Positions 48,312 to 59,304 are shown, counted from the stretch's first letter. The stretch is DNA of 64,000 bases from Chaetoceros tenuissimus (GCA_021927905.1 BLLK01000051.1:1426001-1490000), one strand, 5' to 3'. Notes: generated by a model from the letters alone, not told the origin. Made by a program: numbers and translations.

Positions 48312-49248
48312 ATTTGCTTTCAAGCCAGCCAGTAGTAAATATATAGATGCCGTTCGGGCTTTAACACTAGCTCTAACTGCACCTAGTACTAAGAGCTATA
48401 ACTATTTCAGAGATACTCTATTGAGTTGTTTGTGCAGTCCTTATGTTATTGTGATTGCATCACTACTAAGAAATAATCTAAGGGAGTATCTTTTGTTTCT
48501 TGAACTGGTGGTCTGCATACTACAAGGAGTCAAAATGTGATGAAGACTAAAAAGATTTATGCGCTCGCGCCAACTGGCTATTTTGCTGCAATTTTAGATA
48601 ATGACTTCGTGTTTTTAGTGTCAAGCCGCTATGCCCTGTCGCCGATATTTCACATTGAAAATGGACTAAGTTTATTTTCACCTTTCACCTTTGATACCGT
48701 AAACTATCCATTACACGAGGAAAAGACGAGCTTAGTTACAAGCAAATATGTAATTTGCTTCAAGTAAATTCTAAAGAATATAACTGTATGTTTGGATATG
48801 ATTTAGTTAAGGGGGCACACTGCTTAATGTTTAGTTGAGGGGGCACACCCGCGCAGGCCGTAGGCCGAGCATGCCATGTGCGCCGCAGGCACAACACCGC
48901 CGGGGCCATTCCAGCTTAAAAGGGTAAGGCCAGAGTTAGGCAAAACGAATGGCACACTTTTTTCACCGTATATATATATAGTACAAAAAAAAGTGTGCCC
49001 CCTCAACTAAAGTTAAACCGTATGTTTTTCATAATAAGACTGCAACGCAATCCTCTTGTTTGAAATACGTAGTCTTGATTTGATTGAATTAGCCAAGAAA
49101 GTTCCACTGAAGAAAATCTCTAGAATTTCGATTGCTTTGATATCCATATGAATTGTCGATATTTGATACTTATTACAAATTCCAAAACTGATCTAGTCTT
49201 GGCATTTCGGCATTTGCTGAACCGCTGCAAAGAAGCAACCTAAGTCAA
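48312..49248. other. Intergenic region with MITE-like element
   Basis: About 940 bp between SPX-GDPD and the DNA transposon. Holds the SPX-GDPD promoter and the inverted-repeat element at 48830-49011. Small frames at 48277-48767 show no coding features. Confidence 0.5.
48830..49011. mobile_element. MITE-like inverted-repeat element, GC-rich core
   Basis: Perfect 19-bp terminal inverted repeats (TTTAGTTGAGGGGGCACAC at 48830-48848 and its complement at 48993-49011) around a core that is strikingly GC-rich near 48849-48908 and then AT-rich. TTAA lies 1-2 bp outside each end. A further direct copy of the repeat with one change sits at 48802-48820. No coding capacity. The superfamily is unresolved. 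Confidence 0.75.
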
Positions 49249-49259
49249 CATCCAAATGT

Positions 49260-49279
49260 GGTCCAGCGCCAAGTGTACC
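49260..49279 (+). repeat. Left terminal inverted repeat core
   Basis: A 20-bp core starting GGTCCAGCGCC, identical to the complement of 56909-56928. Similarity extends outward to 49249 and inward for another 13 bp with a few mismatches. Confidence 0.85.
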
Positions 49280-49331
49280 ATGGAGCTGCATTTTCATGTC
49301 AACAGCGCCATATTTTTGTCTTCTTGGAGCA

Positions 49332-49345
49332 TTGACACGTGTCAA
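49332..49345. promoter_or_regulatory. 14-bp perfect palindrome with G-box
   Basis: TTGACACGTGTCAA inside the left end of the transposon, about 400 bp before the forward gene. It could bind a dimeric factor or the transposase. Function is inferred. Confidence 0.35.
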
Positions 49346-49738
49346 TAGGTATAAAAAAAAACATCTACCTGCGCGTATCCTACATGGTCCTGGAGGATAA
49401 TAAAAATGGCGCTGGAGGAATATAATCTCTAACCTCCTCCCTTCTTTCCTCTTTCTATCTTCTTTCTAACCCAAATACACAAGACTCAAGCATAAATTAC
49501 ACTGATTTTCTGCTCTCATCCGTTGAACTTTATTTTTACTCATTTTTCTATTTGGACACGCACCTTGATTTCACTTACTATTATGTTGTTCTTCTTCTAG
49601 CTCACATATTGCACTTTTCTTTTTATTTCAATTTCATAATCATCCCGATTGATTCTTGTGACCGCTTATCGTTAGCACCATCTAACCTTGAGTGTCCTAG
49701 TTTCCACTCTGGTACCTTCTATCAAAAACAGCAATATA

Positions 49739-51646
49739 ATGCCAGCTTCATCGAATTCAAACAAACGAAGATCAAACTCTGCTTGTCAAACTCAAGGAAC
49801 CCGATGTATCTTCACCGCATCTGAAAGCTGCTCTCTCTTGTCGAAGCATGTTATTACAACACGCATTTCTCTAAACGAAGCAAATCTTCTTCACCCTCAA
49901 GAGAATCCACAAATTTATATCGAATGCAATTCCTTTGAAAAATATAACAAAAGTTCTCTTGTTGCATTTTCAACTTCCAAAGATAAGAAGACAAATACCA
50001 AAAACAACTGGCACCTTGGTGCTGTCTTATGTCTTCATCCAGAAAAGGTCGTAATCGCAAGAATTAAACTCAACACAGACAATTACTTTGCAGAATCAAC
50101 TCATTCATTCAACATCATCAATGGGGATTACGTCGAGGTCATTTATTTGAACATAGTATCTCCATCTTCTATTGCAGAAGACGGATTTATATCTTCTTCC
50201 TCCGATGGACCTTCATGCATTAATATATCCAACTTTTCCTCGATCTCTGTCCCAGACATATCCAAATTACCAAAAATCTTTCAAATCCAAGAATGTAAAT
50301 TTAGTGATCGAAACTTCCCTTTCCCTCGGCTAGTCTTTGACACTCATCACAAAACTAGAAAGTCATCACTTGCACATCCTAACATGAAGCAAATATATTG
50401 CACTGATAACCATATGTCGAAACCCAAAGGTCTATTGTTCCCTGGTATTCCATCTACAAAGTATCAACCAGATGGTTCAAAGATTCACTTCTACAACTTC
50501 AACAAAGATTTAGAAAAGAGAATACTCCGTAAACTTAATTCACGTAGTGGGTTAAGTTTATATGAGTATCAGAAATACATTTCCTTTTCGAGCAACGAAT
50601 GTTATACAACAAGACTACATACACCCTCCAATGCTGGCGATCTCTACACGACTTCTTCCTCTGACAGATACGAGGTAACCTCCTTGAAAGAACCAAAAGA
50701 AGTTTACGAAACGGATGAAGACGTTCTCATGCAGACCATAAAAGTTGACGGAGGTACTTTCAAAATCAATGAAGATTTGTTTGTATTCATAATCGACCAT
50801 GTTCTGAAGGATTTCAATTTTGCTAGATCATGCCAAAGCTCTTCTCTTGGTACCAATTTTTATTACGGGAAAAATCAAGCTGCATATGTTAGACCAACCC
50901 CCAACAAAAGCAAAGAGGAGATTTACTCTCACTGTTTATGGCGCCAATCCTTTAATCCTCTATTTGCACCATTACTGATGAAATACCTCAACATTATAAG
51001 TCAACAGTCCACTAAATACGACGCAGCATTCGATCAAGTAGGCGACACACTACAGACCAAAATCTTTCAACAACTTGGCCTCCGATTAGATAAATGGAAA
51101 CTTTCTGCCTTGACCATTTTAACCAAAAACTTCGCAAATCAAGCCCATTTTGATAAGAATGACATTTTTGGAGATGAGTTTTTAGCAATTGCTCGAAGCT
51201 TAGTCGACGAGTGTCGAGATATCCTCACCATCGAACAGAAACCTAAAAGAAACAGTCATTCATTTGGCCTCAAGCATGCTTCTAAGAAGAATGTTTATAG
51301 GAACAAATTGGCTGTCAATACTCATCTTTCCAATTTGCTTCGATCAGTCGAGGATTGCTCAAGACCAACGTGCTGTGGATATAAAGTCCTTGGTAAATTG
51401 GATCAACAAGAAGAACTTCTTGCTACCTTTACCAATCTTTCCTGTGGGATTTCTATCAATATTGTCAATGACATATACCTACGTTTTTTTGGAGCTAAAT
51501 CCCTACACCTAACCACTGTACCGCTTGTGATTAACTGGGAGAATAATACTATCCGACTGATAAATGTAACTAGTCTAACCATTCTTGCCTGGGGCATTGG
51601 GAGAAGTGCTAGACGCAGATTCCTTGAAGTAGTTTCCAATACATAA
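49739..51646 (+). CDS. Transposon protein with 2OG/Fe(II)-oxygenase-like C-terminus
   Basis: 635 residues from MPASSNSNKRRSN; upstream in-frame codons lack ATG. The N-terminal half is Ser/Asn-rich and unrecognised. The C-terminal 240 residues hold FANQAHFDKND with an H-x-D pair near residue 474, then CGYKVLGK, a strand GISINIVNDIYLRFF, a distal His in GAKSLHLTTVPL near residue 592, and an Arg-rich end (RSARRR). H-x-D, a far His and then Arg is the ligand order of double-stranded beta-helix 2-oxoglutarate/Fe(II) oxygenases. TET/JBP-type oxygenases of this class are known passengers of KDZ transposons in fungi. Assignment here is inference from motif order; an unrelated transposon protein is possible. 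It converges with the transposase gene, 43 bp apart. Confidence 0.55.
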   Translation: MPASSNSNKRRSNSACQTQGTRCIFTASESCSLLSKHVITTRISLNEANLLHPQENPQIYIECNSFEKYNKSSLVAFSTSKDKKTNTKNNWHLGAVLCLHPEKVVIARIKLNTDNYFAESTHSFNIINGDYVEVIYLNIVSPSSIAEDGFISSSSDGPSCINISNFSSISVPDISKLPKIFQIQECKFSDRNFPFPRLVFDTHHKTRKSSLAHPNMKQIYCTDNHMSKPKGLLFPGIPSTKYQPDGSKIHFYNFNKDLEKRILRKLNSRSGLSLYEYQKYISFSSNECYTTRLHTPSNAGDLYTTSSSDRYEVTSLKEPKEVYETDEDVLMQTIKVDGGTFKINEDLFVFIIDHVLKDFNFARSCQSSSLGTNFYYGKNQAAYVRPTPNKSKEEIYSHCLWRQSFNPLFAPLLMKYLNIISQQSTKYDAAFDQVGDTLQTKIFQQLGLRLDKWKLSALTILTKNFANQAHFDKNDIFGDEFLAIARSLVDECRDILTIEQKPKRNSHSFGLKHASKKNVYRNKLAVNTHLSNLLRSVEDCSRPTCCGYKVLGKLDQQEELLATFTNLSCGISINIVNDIYLRFFGAKSLHLTTVPLVINWENNTIRLINVTSLTILAWGIGRSARRRFLEVVSNT

Positions 51647-51689
51647 TTTATTACTATGTATTATCAAATTGTAAAAATTTAAACCTAAT

Positions 51690-54437
51690 TTAAAATCTTA
51701 TATCTTCCCAATCCCAGTCTTCTTTATTGTACATACCTCGTCTCTTCATACCTTGAATTATAGTACTTGGAATGAAAGATGTATTTCTGTATGATTCAGT
51801 CGACTGAATAGGATCCTTTCTGAGTATATCCACAAAAAGTGAATTCCAATCGTCTACATTTCGAAGTGCTAGTACATTATTCCTATTTGGAATCATATTG
51901 AAAGTTGGTACTCCATCCAACACATTTCCATCCCAATCTTGAACACAGAGTACTGGTTCTATCTTTTCCCGATCAAAGGGAATAATTTGCATATTATTCT
52001 CCATCTTGTACTCTTTTACTAATTTTGATTCGACAGAACACGAGATACTTGATCTTACGTTTCGTACTACCGAAGAAGCAGAATGTACTAGCATATGGAT
52101 ACCTTCTCGATCGTTTAATTCATTCCATCCAGCTCTTGATTCTCTAACTGTCTGTTCCTTACAACTTGAAAAGTCAAGCAAAGCATATACTTTACATGGT
52201 AATGTCCCACCTTCGTCCTGTTCCCAATTATAGGTTATCCAATCGTACCATTGATCTTTGTAATACCATGGATGAGATCGAACCCGTCTACGATCTCCAT
52301 TAACTTTATATCGAATTGAGGTAAGTCCACTTATCCTATAGACTCGATGGTTTGCAGAACTACACTTCTGAGATGAAATTACACCAAACAATTGTTTAAG
52401 AAGTAGTAATGGCATGGACCGACGGCATTCTCTTTCATACTTCTCATTACGCCACTGAAAGATGCATGTTTCTCGGTCATAGTCAAGATACAGCTCGTAT
52501 GCAGCACAAACATCTTCCTCAACATCATCGGTATCAACTATACAAGTCTTTTTCTCTATAAATGTTTCAAGAATAATCTTTTCGTGGACACGCGAAGTTG
52601 CCTGTTCTATTATGGTTGAATCCCTCTGCTGAGTATTCCTTGCGGGTTTCTTGGTTAATTCAATATGATGGCGTTCAGTTGTCTCCGTACTAATGACATT
52701 TGGACTACCATACATTGCAATGTAAAAAGGTACATGCAAATTCAAATGGAATTTTGGAATCTTGAAGCCATTACCCTTTTGACGGTCTCCAACATGCCTA
52801 ACTAAATTGAGGTAATTCTGTATACATCGATATGCAATAGAATCTGTTTTACCCACAAAAAGCTTGCATGGATACTCACTGAGTCTTACCCATCTACAAT
52901 AGACAACAGTCCTTTCGAATAAATGAACCCATAACTCATATTCATTACGAGAAAAAGCCACTCCTTTTTTCCAACAAGTTTTCTGTTCCAAATAGTTTCG
53001 GTAAGATGGACATAGTAAGACAAGATATACAAGGAAGATCCGATCTACCTTTTCCCTGCTTGACATTGTACCTTTCAACTTCAATCCCTTGTGGAACTTG
53101 GATATGAGACGGAATGACGAAGAACAATTTTGTCTACTATAATATCCACTCAATATACATGCACGTCTATCCAGATGTTTAAACTGATCCTTGCCTAACA
53201 ATTCTTCAAAACATTCAAAAACCCTATCAGCAATTCCTCCGTAGATAAGATGTAAAGGTTCCACTGGTGTTGCACCATAGATCCCAAAAGGAGAATCAAA
53301 AATATTCTCCTCGAATGCAAAATTGTCGATCTTATGGAATGATCTAGATTGCAATTCTTCGGTTCTATCTTCGTCAAGTTTCAAGTCTTTCATTGCATTG
53401 TGGAGATTGAGGCTGCATTCTGCAAATGGATCGTCACTTTCTGAGGTTAGTATATTACAATCTCTTGTAAGACTATTGCTTTTGTTGGATAGATACCTTC
53501 CACATAGTTTATCTCCACCTTCCGTATCACCAATAATAACCATAGGAACAAACTTGATATGGACAGTAGGCAACTTTGTTCCATCGAGCCTCGTAAATTC
53601 CCAAGAATAGAATTGTTAGGGCCTAACCCTAACCCTTAATGGACTATCACAATCTAGCACTAAGAAATCAACTCTATCATGACGGATTCAACAGATCCTT
53701 TTGTCAATCACCTGTACGTAGAAACGAGTTAAAGTAAAAAAGGATTTTGAAAATTGTGCTTACATAGATTTATATTCTACCAATTGATAATATGAGACAG
53801 TTTCTTCTGCGCTTTGTGAAACTAAATACTTGAAAATGATTCTGACCAACCCATTGTGCCCTACTTCTTCTAAAATATATCCAGGAGAACCATTATTTCT
53901 ATCGTAGTGGCATGTAATCATTTCTGAAATCCAGTCGTTGTTTCTGTAAGGGAAAATAGCATGAAGCAATAGCTCAAGGTCTTCACCTTCATGTAAACTA
54001 TGAAGTCTACACATCTCCACTGCATAATGAAATAAAACAATCTCCCGTGGCTGGCACTCCAATCCAATTCCGATTGTCTTACTTCCATTTTGGATGATCT
54101 TGAAATCACTAATAGAAATTTCGTTATTGATGAAAACATTCAACAGAAAAGCTTGTGCCTTAAAACATCCACCTCGCTCCACTCTGTGTTTAAAAAATTC
54201 GACAAAGCCTCTACTTTCGATGTCCGAGTCTAATTTTTCAAACATATCAACCATGAAATTTGCGGTGTTGGATTTTGTAAAAAAGTTATCATCCAAAACA
54301 ATCGCCTTCATTTTATTTTTTTTAGAACGGAGATACTCGCCTGAAGAAGCAAGTTTCAAAGCTCTCGAATCGTCAGTAACTTCTTCCAAACCAAAGTTTG
54401 GATTGAGTCTCAAGATAGCACGGAAGTGTTGATGCAT
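51690..54437 (-). CDS. Plavaka/CMC-like DDE transposase, probably two exons
   Basis: A long frame (53589-51690) has transposase signatures: VHIKFVPMVIIGDTEGGDK then LCGRY, a C/D-rich region, GIYGATPVEPLHLIYGGI, GFKIPKFHLNLH, and SPNVISTETTERHH followed by KKPARNTQQR. These match the central and C-terminal parts of Plavaka/tnp2-type transposases; D in IGDTEG and E in TETTER are catalytic candidates. It lacks an ATG at its start. The adjacent frame 54437-53764 (MHQHFRAIL...YKSM) can be joined by a 174-bp intron (GTAAGC donor at 53763, TTTACGAG acceptor) in phase 2, giving 857 residues. The acceptor is weak, so the join is uncertain and the upstream frame could be a separate gene. Confidence 0.7.
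53590..53763 (-). other. Putative intron with telomere-like motif
   Basis: The proposed intron of the transposase contains (TTAGGG)-type sequence: ggcctaaccctaaccctta at 53619-53637. It is only about two and a half units long and is not a telomere. Confidence 0.35.
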
Positions 54438-54799
54438 ATTAAGATAATGTGAGTATACTAGCTATTCAAATTGTGTAGAATTTTTTTGTGATGCGCTGTG
54501 TGATGTGAAATATGAAGCGTTGAGTTTTCTTGGCGATAAAAAATGAATCAATTAGTCTCATTCACGTGAAATGTGTGTATGTATAATGACGAAAATAGCC
54601 TTTTTGAAGAACAAATGAAGACAATGATTTTTAAATATTGAATTTTTGGTGAGGAAGTGCTAAATCTCTATAAATTTTTTACGTTGTGGTTTGAAAATGT
54701 TGTTTAAAAAAACGACGGTTGTGTGTGAGGTGCACCTTCCACGTAATGGTGCACATTGTGCACCTTTTGAAATACTCACAATTAAAGCAACGACCAAAT
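54438..54799. other. Divergent promoter inside the transposon
   Basis: About 360 bp between the transposase start and the 512-residue gene. A small palindromic stretch (gtgcacctt...aaggtgcac-like, gtgcac repeated) is at 54730-54766. Likely drives both genes. Confidence 0.4.
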
Positions 54800-56475
54800 A
54801 TGAATACAGACGCAGCGAAGAAGCAACCGATCTCAAGAAAGAGTATGTTAGTAAATCAAGGATGGAAACAAACTGATTCGTCTGCGTTTACACCATTAGC
54901 TAGAGATGTCGGTTATGTTGATCAGAGTGGTAACTTGTATGCAGGTAAAGTGGTTGTGTAATTCATAGTTATTACTTTCATGTTGGCTAACCCTTTCCTT
55001 GTCTGAATGAATTATAGGTGGGCATGGACTCCCAGTTCCAGCAACAGCTATTACCGATGTAGCTAGTGGCCTTGACGAACCTAAAGGAGAATTCAATGTA
55101 GATGGTTTTGATACACAGTATATGAATCCAGTTGGTAATGTAGTATCAAAAGAAAAGTCTGTAATGGATGGTTCTTTCTCTCTACAAGTTCCTCCTCCGT
55201 TACCGAATACAGTATGTTTTGTGGGTGGTAGAACTACTCCATCAAATGCTGTGACCTCTGGAAGGAATACGCCAGCAACTCCTGCAGTGTCAACACTCAC
55301 GAATGTAACTCAAATTAACAAACATAATGCCTCATATGTTGAGTTAATGAGATTACAGAGGGGCCTTGCCGAGGGTGATGCAAGATTCAAAGACATCTCT
55401 AACAAGACAAGTAGTTTCAACAAAGCGTTATGGCTCCATGTATGGCCATATACTAAATTGATCCTCGTACCTGACTTCTCCTTCAAGAATCCTGATTTTG
55501 TAGGAGAGATGTTTGAAAGGGCAACGGTCACGAACAATTGTGCTATCCAAATGTGTGAAGGATGCCTTGAGTATCTTAGTGTAGAACTTGGCCTACCATT
55601 GCTTGGTCGGGATTCACTGAGTGTAACAAATCTAGTTACGTTTTGGCAGACACATGGAAGGACAGTCAAAAAGACGTTTGTAAATATTAGAAATTCTGTA
55701 GTTGACGGAATGAAGGCTTCGTTTGTACAAGGTAAGGTATAGATATATATATATATTGTTCTTTGAATCTTCGAAAAAGCTCATTTGTTTTTTAGATTAT
55801 TTGCTACAGAAAACAGAATTTGTGGATTACGTAAAGAATATGGGAGCGGAGTGTCCGGAATTCGATGAAGCTAAAACTGAGTTTCAAAATTTCTTGATAT
55901 ATACTCAGTATAAGTGGAACAAAGGTGAGAGTCTGACGAATTACAGATCAGATTTCACGGATGAAAAATTGGGAGAAATAGCAAAGAAAGCGTATGTCTA
56001 TTTTCTAGAATGTTTTGCTTGTAAAACGGTCCGTAAAAGAGTTTTTTGTGAACAAAAAAAGAGGATGAAGATTTCGGAAATTCTGACAGTTTCTGATGAA
56101 GCTTTTGCATACGTTGTTGTTGAACTAGGATTTCAATTATGGTCTAAAGCAGGGAGAAAGGAGATTGTGATATCAAAAGAATCGCGTCATCGTCCAAAGT
56201 TTAGAGAAGATCATGAACCAATTGGTGCAAAACTCTGTTCGACAAAATCAATATATGATACGCTTACATGTGCAACATACTACAATCGTAAATATGAGGA
56301 GGTTGAAAACAGTAGAATTCTTGATGAAAGTGTGAAGTTTGAGGATGATTATCTATATAAAAACAAAAGTCAGGTGAAATCACGTAAAAGACAGAGAAGC
56401 ACCTTTAGTGGAAGAGTTGAGTCGGGATACTACATAGCTGTACAAGGTATGAAACAAAAAAGGCGCTATGTATAA
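54800..56475 (+). CDS. Transposon accessory protein of unknown function
   Basis: Exons 54800-54944, 55018-55731 and 55796-56475 with introns of 73 and 64 bp (GTAAAG...ATTATAG; GTAAGG...TTTTTAG), both phase 1, give 512 residues. Start MNTDAAKKQPISRK. The N-terminal 140 residues are disordered and Thr/Pro-rich. The middle (about 150-285) is helical with ALWLHVWPYTKLIL, a C-x2-C pair and LVTFWQTHGRTVKKTFVNIRN. The C-terminal part has YYNRKYEEVENS and a basic tail (KSRKRQRSTFSG). The W-P-x-K...R-N layout recalls an uncharacterised family often repeated in algal genomes, which I cannot name. Its position between the transposon ends suggests an accessory or DNA-binding role. Confidence 0.6.
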
Positions 56476-56511
56476 TCGTAGTAATAAATAAACGACTAGT
56501 AATAAGATTCA

Positions 56512-56640
56512 AATTTGGAATGGTACATTTAGAAATGTGATGAGCGAATATCGGTTTTTGTAGAGGTTAAATAAGTACTAACATGGCAATTTGGAATGGT
56601 ACATTTAGAAATGTGATGAGCGAATATCGGTTTTTGTAGA
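56512..56640. repeat. Tandem repeat, two copies, period 76 bp
   Basis: 56512-56564 and 56588-56640 are identical over 53 bp (aatttggaatggtacattta...tttttgtaga). The next 23 bp are similar. They lie just downstream of the 512-residue gene, within the right end of the transposon. Confidence 0.9.
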
Positions 56641-56751
56641 CGTTTGGTAAGTACTAAGATAGCTTCCAATCGCACTAATATAGCTTCCAATCGTGTCGGA
56701 GAGTGTTTTCTCTCAAAAGCTAATTTGGTTGAATCGTGTGAAATATGTAGG

Positions 56752-56928
56752 TTCCAGCGCCATTATGTGCAAAAGCTCAGCGCCATAAAAATGGAGCTGG
56801 TTATTTTGATGGCGCTGCTGGTACAAAACTCCTACCTAGGGATATTAACCAACTAAGCTAAAAACACTAGAATGGCGCTGGAACGTTAAGTAAATAATGG
56901 CGCTCCAGGGTACACTTGGCGCTGGACC
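56752..56928. repeat. Right subterminal motif array and inverted repeat
   Basis: Six copies of the GGCGCTGG/CCAGCGCC-type motif in both orientations occur near 56754, 56778, 56810, 56874, 56899 and 56918. The last overlaps the terminal repeat core at 56909-56928. The left end has matching copies near 49264, 49303 and 49407. Confidence 0.8.
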
Positions 56929-56939
56929 CACTTTGGATG

Positions 56940-57925
56940 AAAGATATTTGCTTCAAAGTTTTAGCCCCATTCACGAAAAAGTTTTAATGATTCTACAGTT
57001 ATACTTTGTTTGGGTGTAATCTCGACAATCCTTTTTGATGAAAAGACACCACAATCATGGAGAGGTTTCAATGATTCTATACCCACCCTCTGCTCAATAG
57101 CTAGGTCCACAATCATGATGGTTCTAGAAGATACAATTCTTTCGCGCCGTAACTATTCCTTTTTTTATTCTCTTATGTAGTAAGTTGTTGTCTTTGATCT
57201 CATCTAAAAGGTTTAACAAGTCTAGTTTCACTTAAAAATCTACTCATTGAGATCATAGCAAGTCTCTATTTGTTTTGCTGTGATTCGAGTAGAGTGGTGA
57301 GAAAAAAGTGACATTCTGTATTATCTTCAATTGAAATTGCTATCTGCTGTTCTCTTATTCTCGCACCACACCTCTCTTTGTGATGGAAACGCTGTGCGAC
57401 CTTGATAGTTTTTTTTTCTTCAAATGAATTAAAATGTAATACAGTTGTGAGCGAGGAATTTTTCTTCTTCAAAAATGTATGACATTCTAGAAAAGGAAAG
57501 AAGAGAAAAGAGTATGAAGAATCTTCGTTTCAGGATATTTTTGGAATTATTGTATTTGAAACGATTAAGAGAACTATCTAGGGCTGTCTAGCCTTCCTAC
57601 TTCCAGAAATTGCAAGGGAACTGTAAAATTGTAAATTGTCGATCATCCTCACTTCATATAATTCATAGAAAGATAGTTGAATCAATCTTCAAACATGATT
57701 GATTTTTTCATTAAAAAGACATCAATGACCCCGTTTGCTATTTGTATGCAGTTTTTATTTCTTCATCCCCTGTATGCAGTTTACTAGAAGGTTCCCCATT
57801 TCTTAGAACATTTCTATTTACGAGTACCTCTGATTTTTCTTCTGTGCGTTGGGGGGTTCTTGCATCTCCATAACTTTCTTAGAGAGCTTTTTCATTTACT
57901 CTTAGGCAAACTCCAAACGAAAACG
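56940..57925. other. Intergenic, promoter of HSF gene
   Basis: About 990 bp from the transposon end to the HSF start. It has several short repeats (ccacaatcatg at 57048 and 57109) and a CT-rich leader. No gene was seen; a reverse 68-codon frame at 57266 is not supported. Confidence 0.45.
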
Positions 57926-59304
57926 ATGATCGATCCACCTTTTCATGATTACGATTATTCGGACATTCAACCTATCCAGTTTCCATGCCGCTTAGATGAC
58001 GAGGATACAGAGGAAGGAGATTCAAATCAAAAGCTCAATTTTACTTCTATCCAAAATGAAAATAGTGATACAAACGTCAACTGTTTTACATCATCTAAAG
58101 TAATTGAGAATGAAAGTCCACTTGAGAAAATGTTGACCACACTCACTGGGAAAACCAAATGCCAGAGATCTACGAAAGATAAAGCAGTCAAGTTCCCTCT
58201 AAAAGTAAGTATTTCAAACAAGTACATCTCGAATTAAATCTTTGCTTGCTTGAGGATTGATGGGCCTAGTGTGAATGTTCGTTTCAATGTGACCTGTTAT
58301 TCTCACTTCTACTTCCATTTGTTGCATAGCTAATGTATGTGTGGACATGCGGCGACTATGATCATCTTGTACACTGGAAAGCAAATCAAGTAGATGGCTC
58401 TGACGTCTTTGTTATTAACGACATCGATGGATTCACAAAGGAAGTCCTACCTTCTCTCTTCAAAGTGGCAAAGTTTGTAAGCTTTCAACGTAAGATGTAC
58501 CGCTGGGGAATTCTCAAATCTCATAGATCGCGAAGCGATAGAAAGAAAGGAATCGTTTCGTATTCACATCCTCTCTTCAAGAAAGGTGACTTTTTCTCAG
58601 CTGGTCAGATGACATGCAGGTAAGTAAAGAAATCATATTGGAAGGAAATACTAATTGATTGCTGGGTCTCACCTCGCTTGATGTAATTGTCATATAGTGG
58701 AACTGAAGTAGAAACGCAAAAGACTGCCTCAAAGCAGAAGAAGAAGGTCCAAAGACAAGAGCTTCGATCTAAATCTGACTCCAAACAGGCAAGAGGAGTC
58801 TCCAAGGTGTCCAGTAGCATTAATACACGAGTTGATCGTAAGGATGACCTCGAAGACCTAACTTTATCTGTATATTCTCCAGAAGATGGACTCATGACCT
58901 CAATGCGAGTTTCATCTATCTTGAATCACGGAAATAAAGAGTGCTGTCATTTCAATAGACATATCGATGAAGAAAAGACTTCAATGCCTCCACTCAGCAG
59001 GCAGATGTGCTATAACCGAGCTTCAAATATAGTAGCCAAAAGTTTTCTTGAACCAATGCCAGTTATGACCTCTAATCATACTTTTTCTATGCAAGGAAAT
59101 CCAAACTTTCTACCACTTGATCGAATGCAAAAAACTCAAGAAGAGTTCTATGGTCCTATGAAATATGATAGACGAGGTAGCAGTAACGATGTTCGTCATT
59201 TCATCGACTCATTTGAATTCGGTGATCCTGCAGTGAATACCTCAGACCAGCTGCTCGGAAAAGCTTTCTCTGACTTAAGAAAGAGAAATGTATTCGAATG
59301 TTAG
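57926..59304 (+). CDS. HSF-type DNA-binding transcription factor
   Basis: Exons 57926-58204, 58330-58619 and 58698-59304 (introns of 125 and 78 bp; GTAAGT donors, phases 0 and 2) give 391 residues. Start MIDPPFHDYD. The DNA-binding domain begins at about residue 90 (AVKFPLK, then LMYVWTCGDYDHLVHWK). It continues with FVINDIDGFTKEVLPSLFK, the recognition helix VSFQRKMYRWGI, and YSHPLFKKGDFF, all in the order of heat shock factor domains. The HSF wing is short and Lys-rich. No clear heptad oligomerisation coiled coil follows; the C-terminal half is Ser/Lys-rich. Diatom genomes have many such HSF paralogues with varied roles. The first intron falls inside the domain (FPLK|LM). Confidence 0.88.

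Larger units (their letters stand above)
49249..56939. mobile_element. 7.7-kb DNA transposon with three genes
   Basis: Terminal inverted repeats CATCCAAA-x3-GGTCCAGCGCC... at 49249 and the complement ending at 56939 enclose a transposase-like gene (-), an oxygenase-like gene (+) and an unknown gene (+). Both ends carry many copies of a GGCGCTGG/CCAGCGCC motif in either orientation, as expected of transposase-binding subterminal repeats. A clear target duplication was not found (2-bp AA at most). The transposase is Plavaka/CMC-like by motif; the superfamily is not certain. All three genes look intact, so the copy may be autonomous. Confidence 0.75.

Noticed and set aside
53619-53637. Telomere or chromosome end
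   Set aside because: Only two to three repeat units and unique genes continue on both sides.
54691-54876. Forward frame from the ATG at 54691
   Set aside because: It is in a different frame from the spliced 512-residue model and ends without similarity; the ATG at 54800 leads into two well-supported introns.
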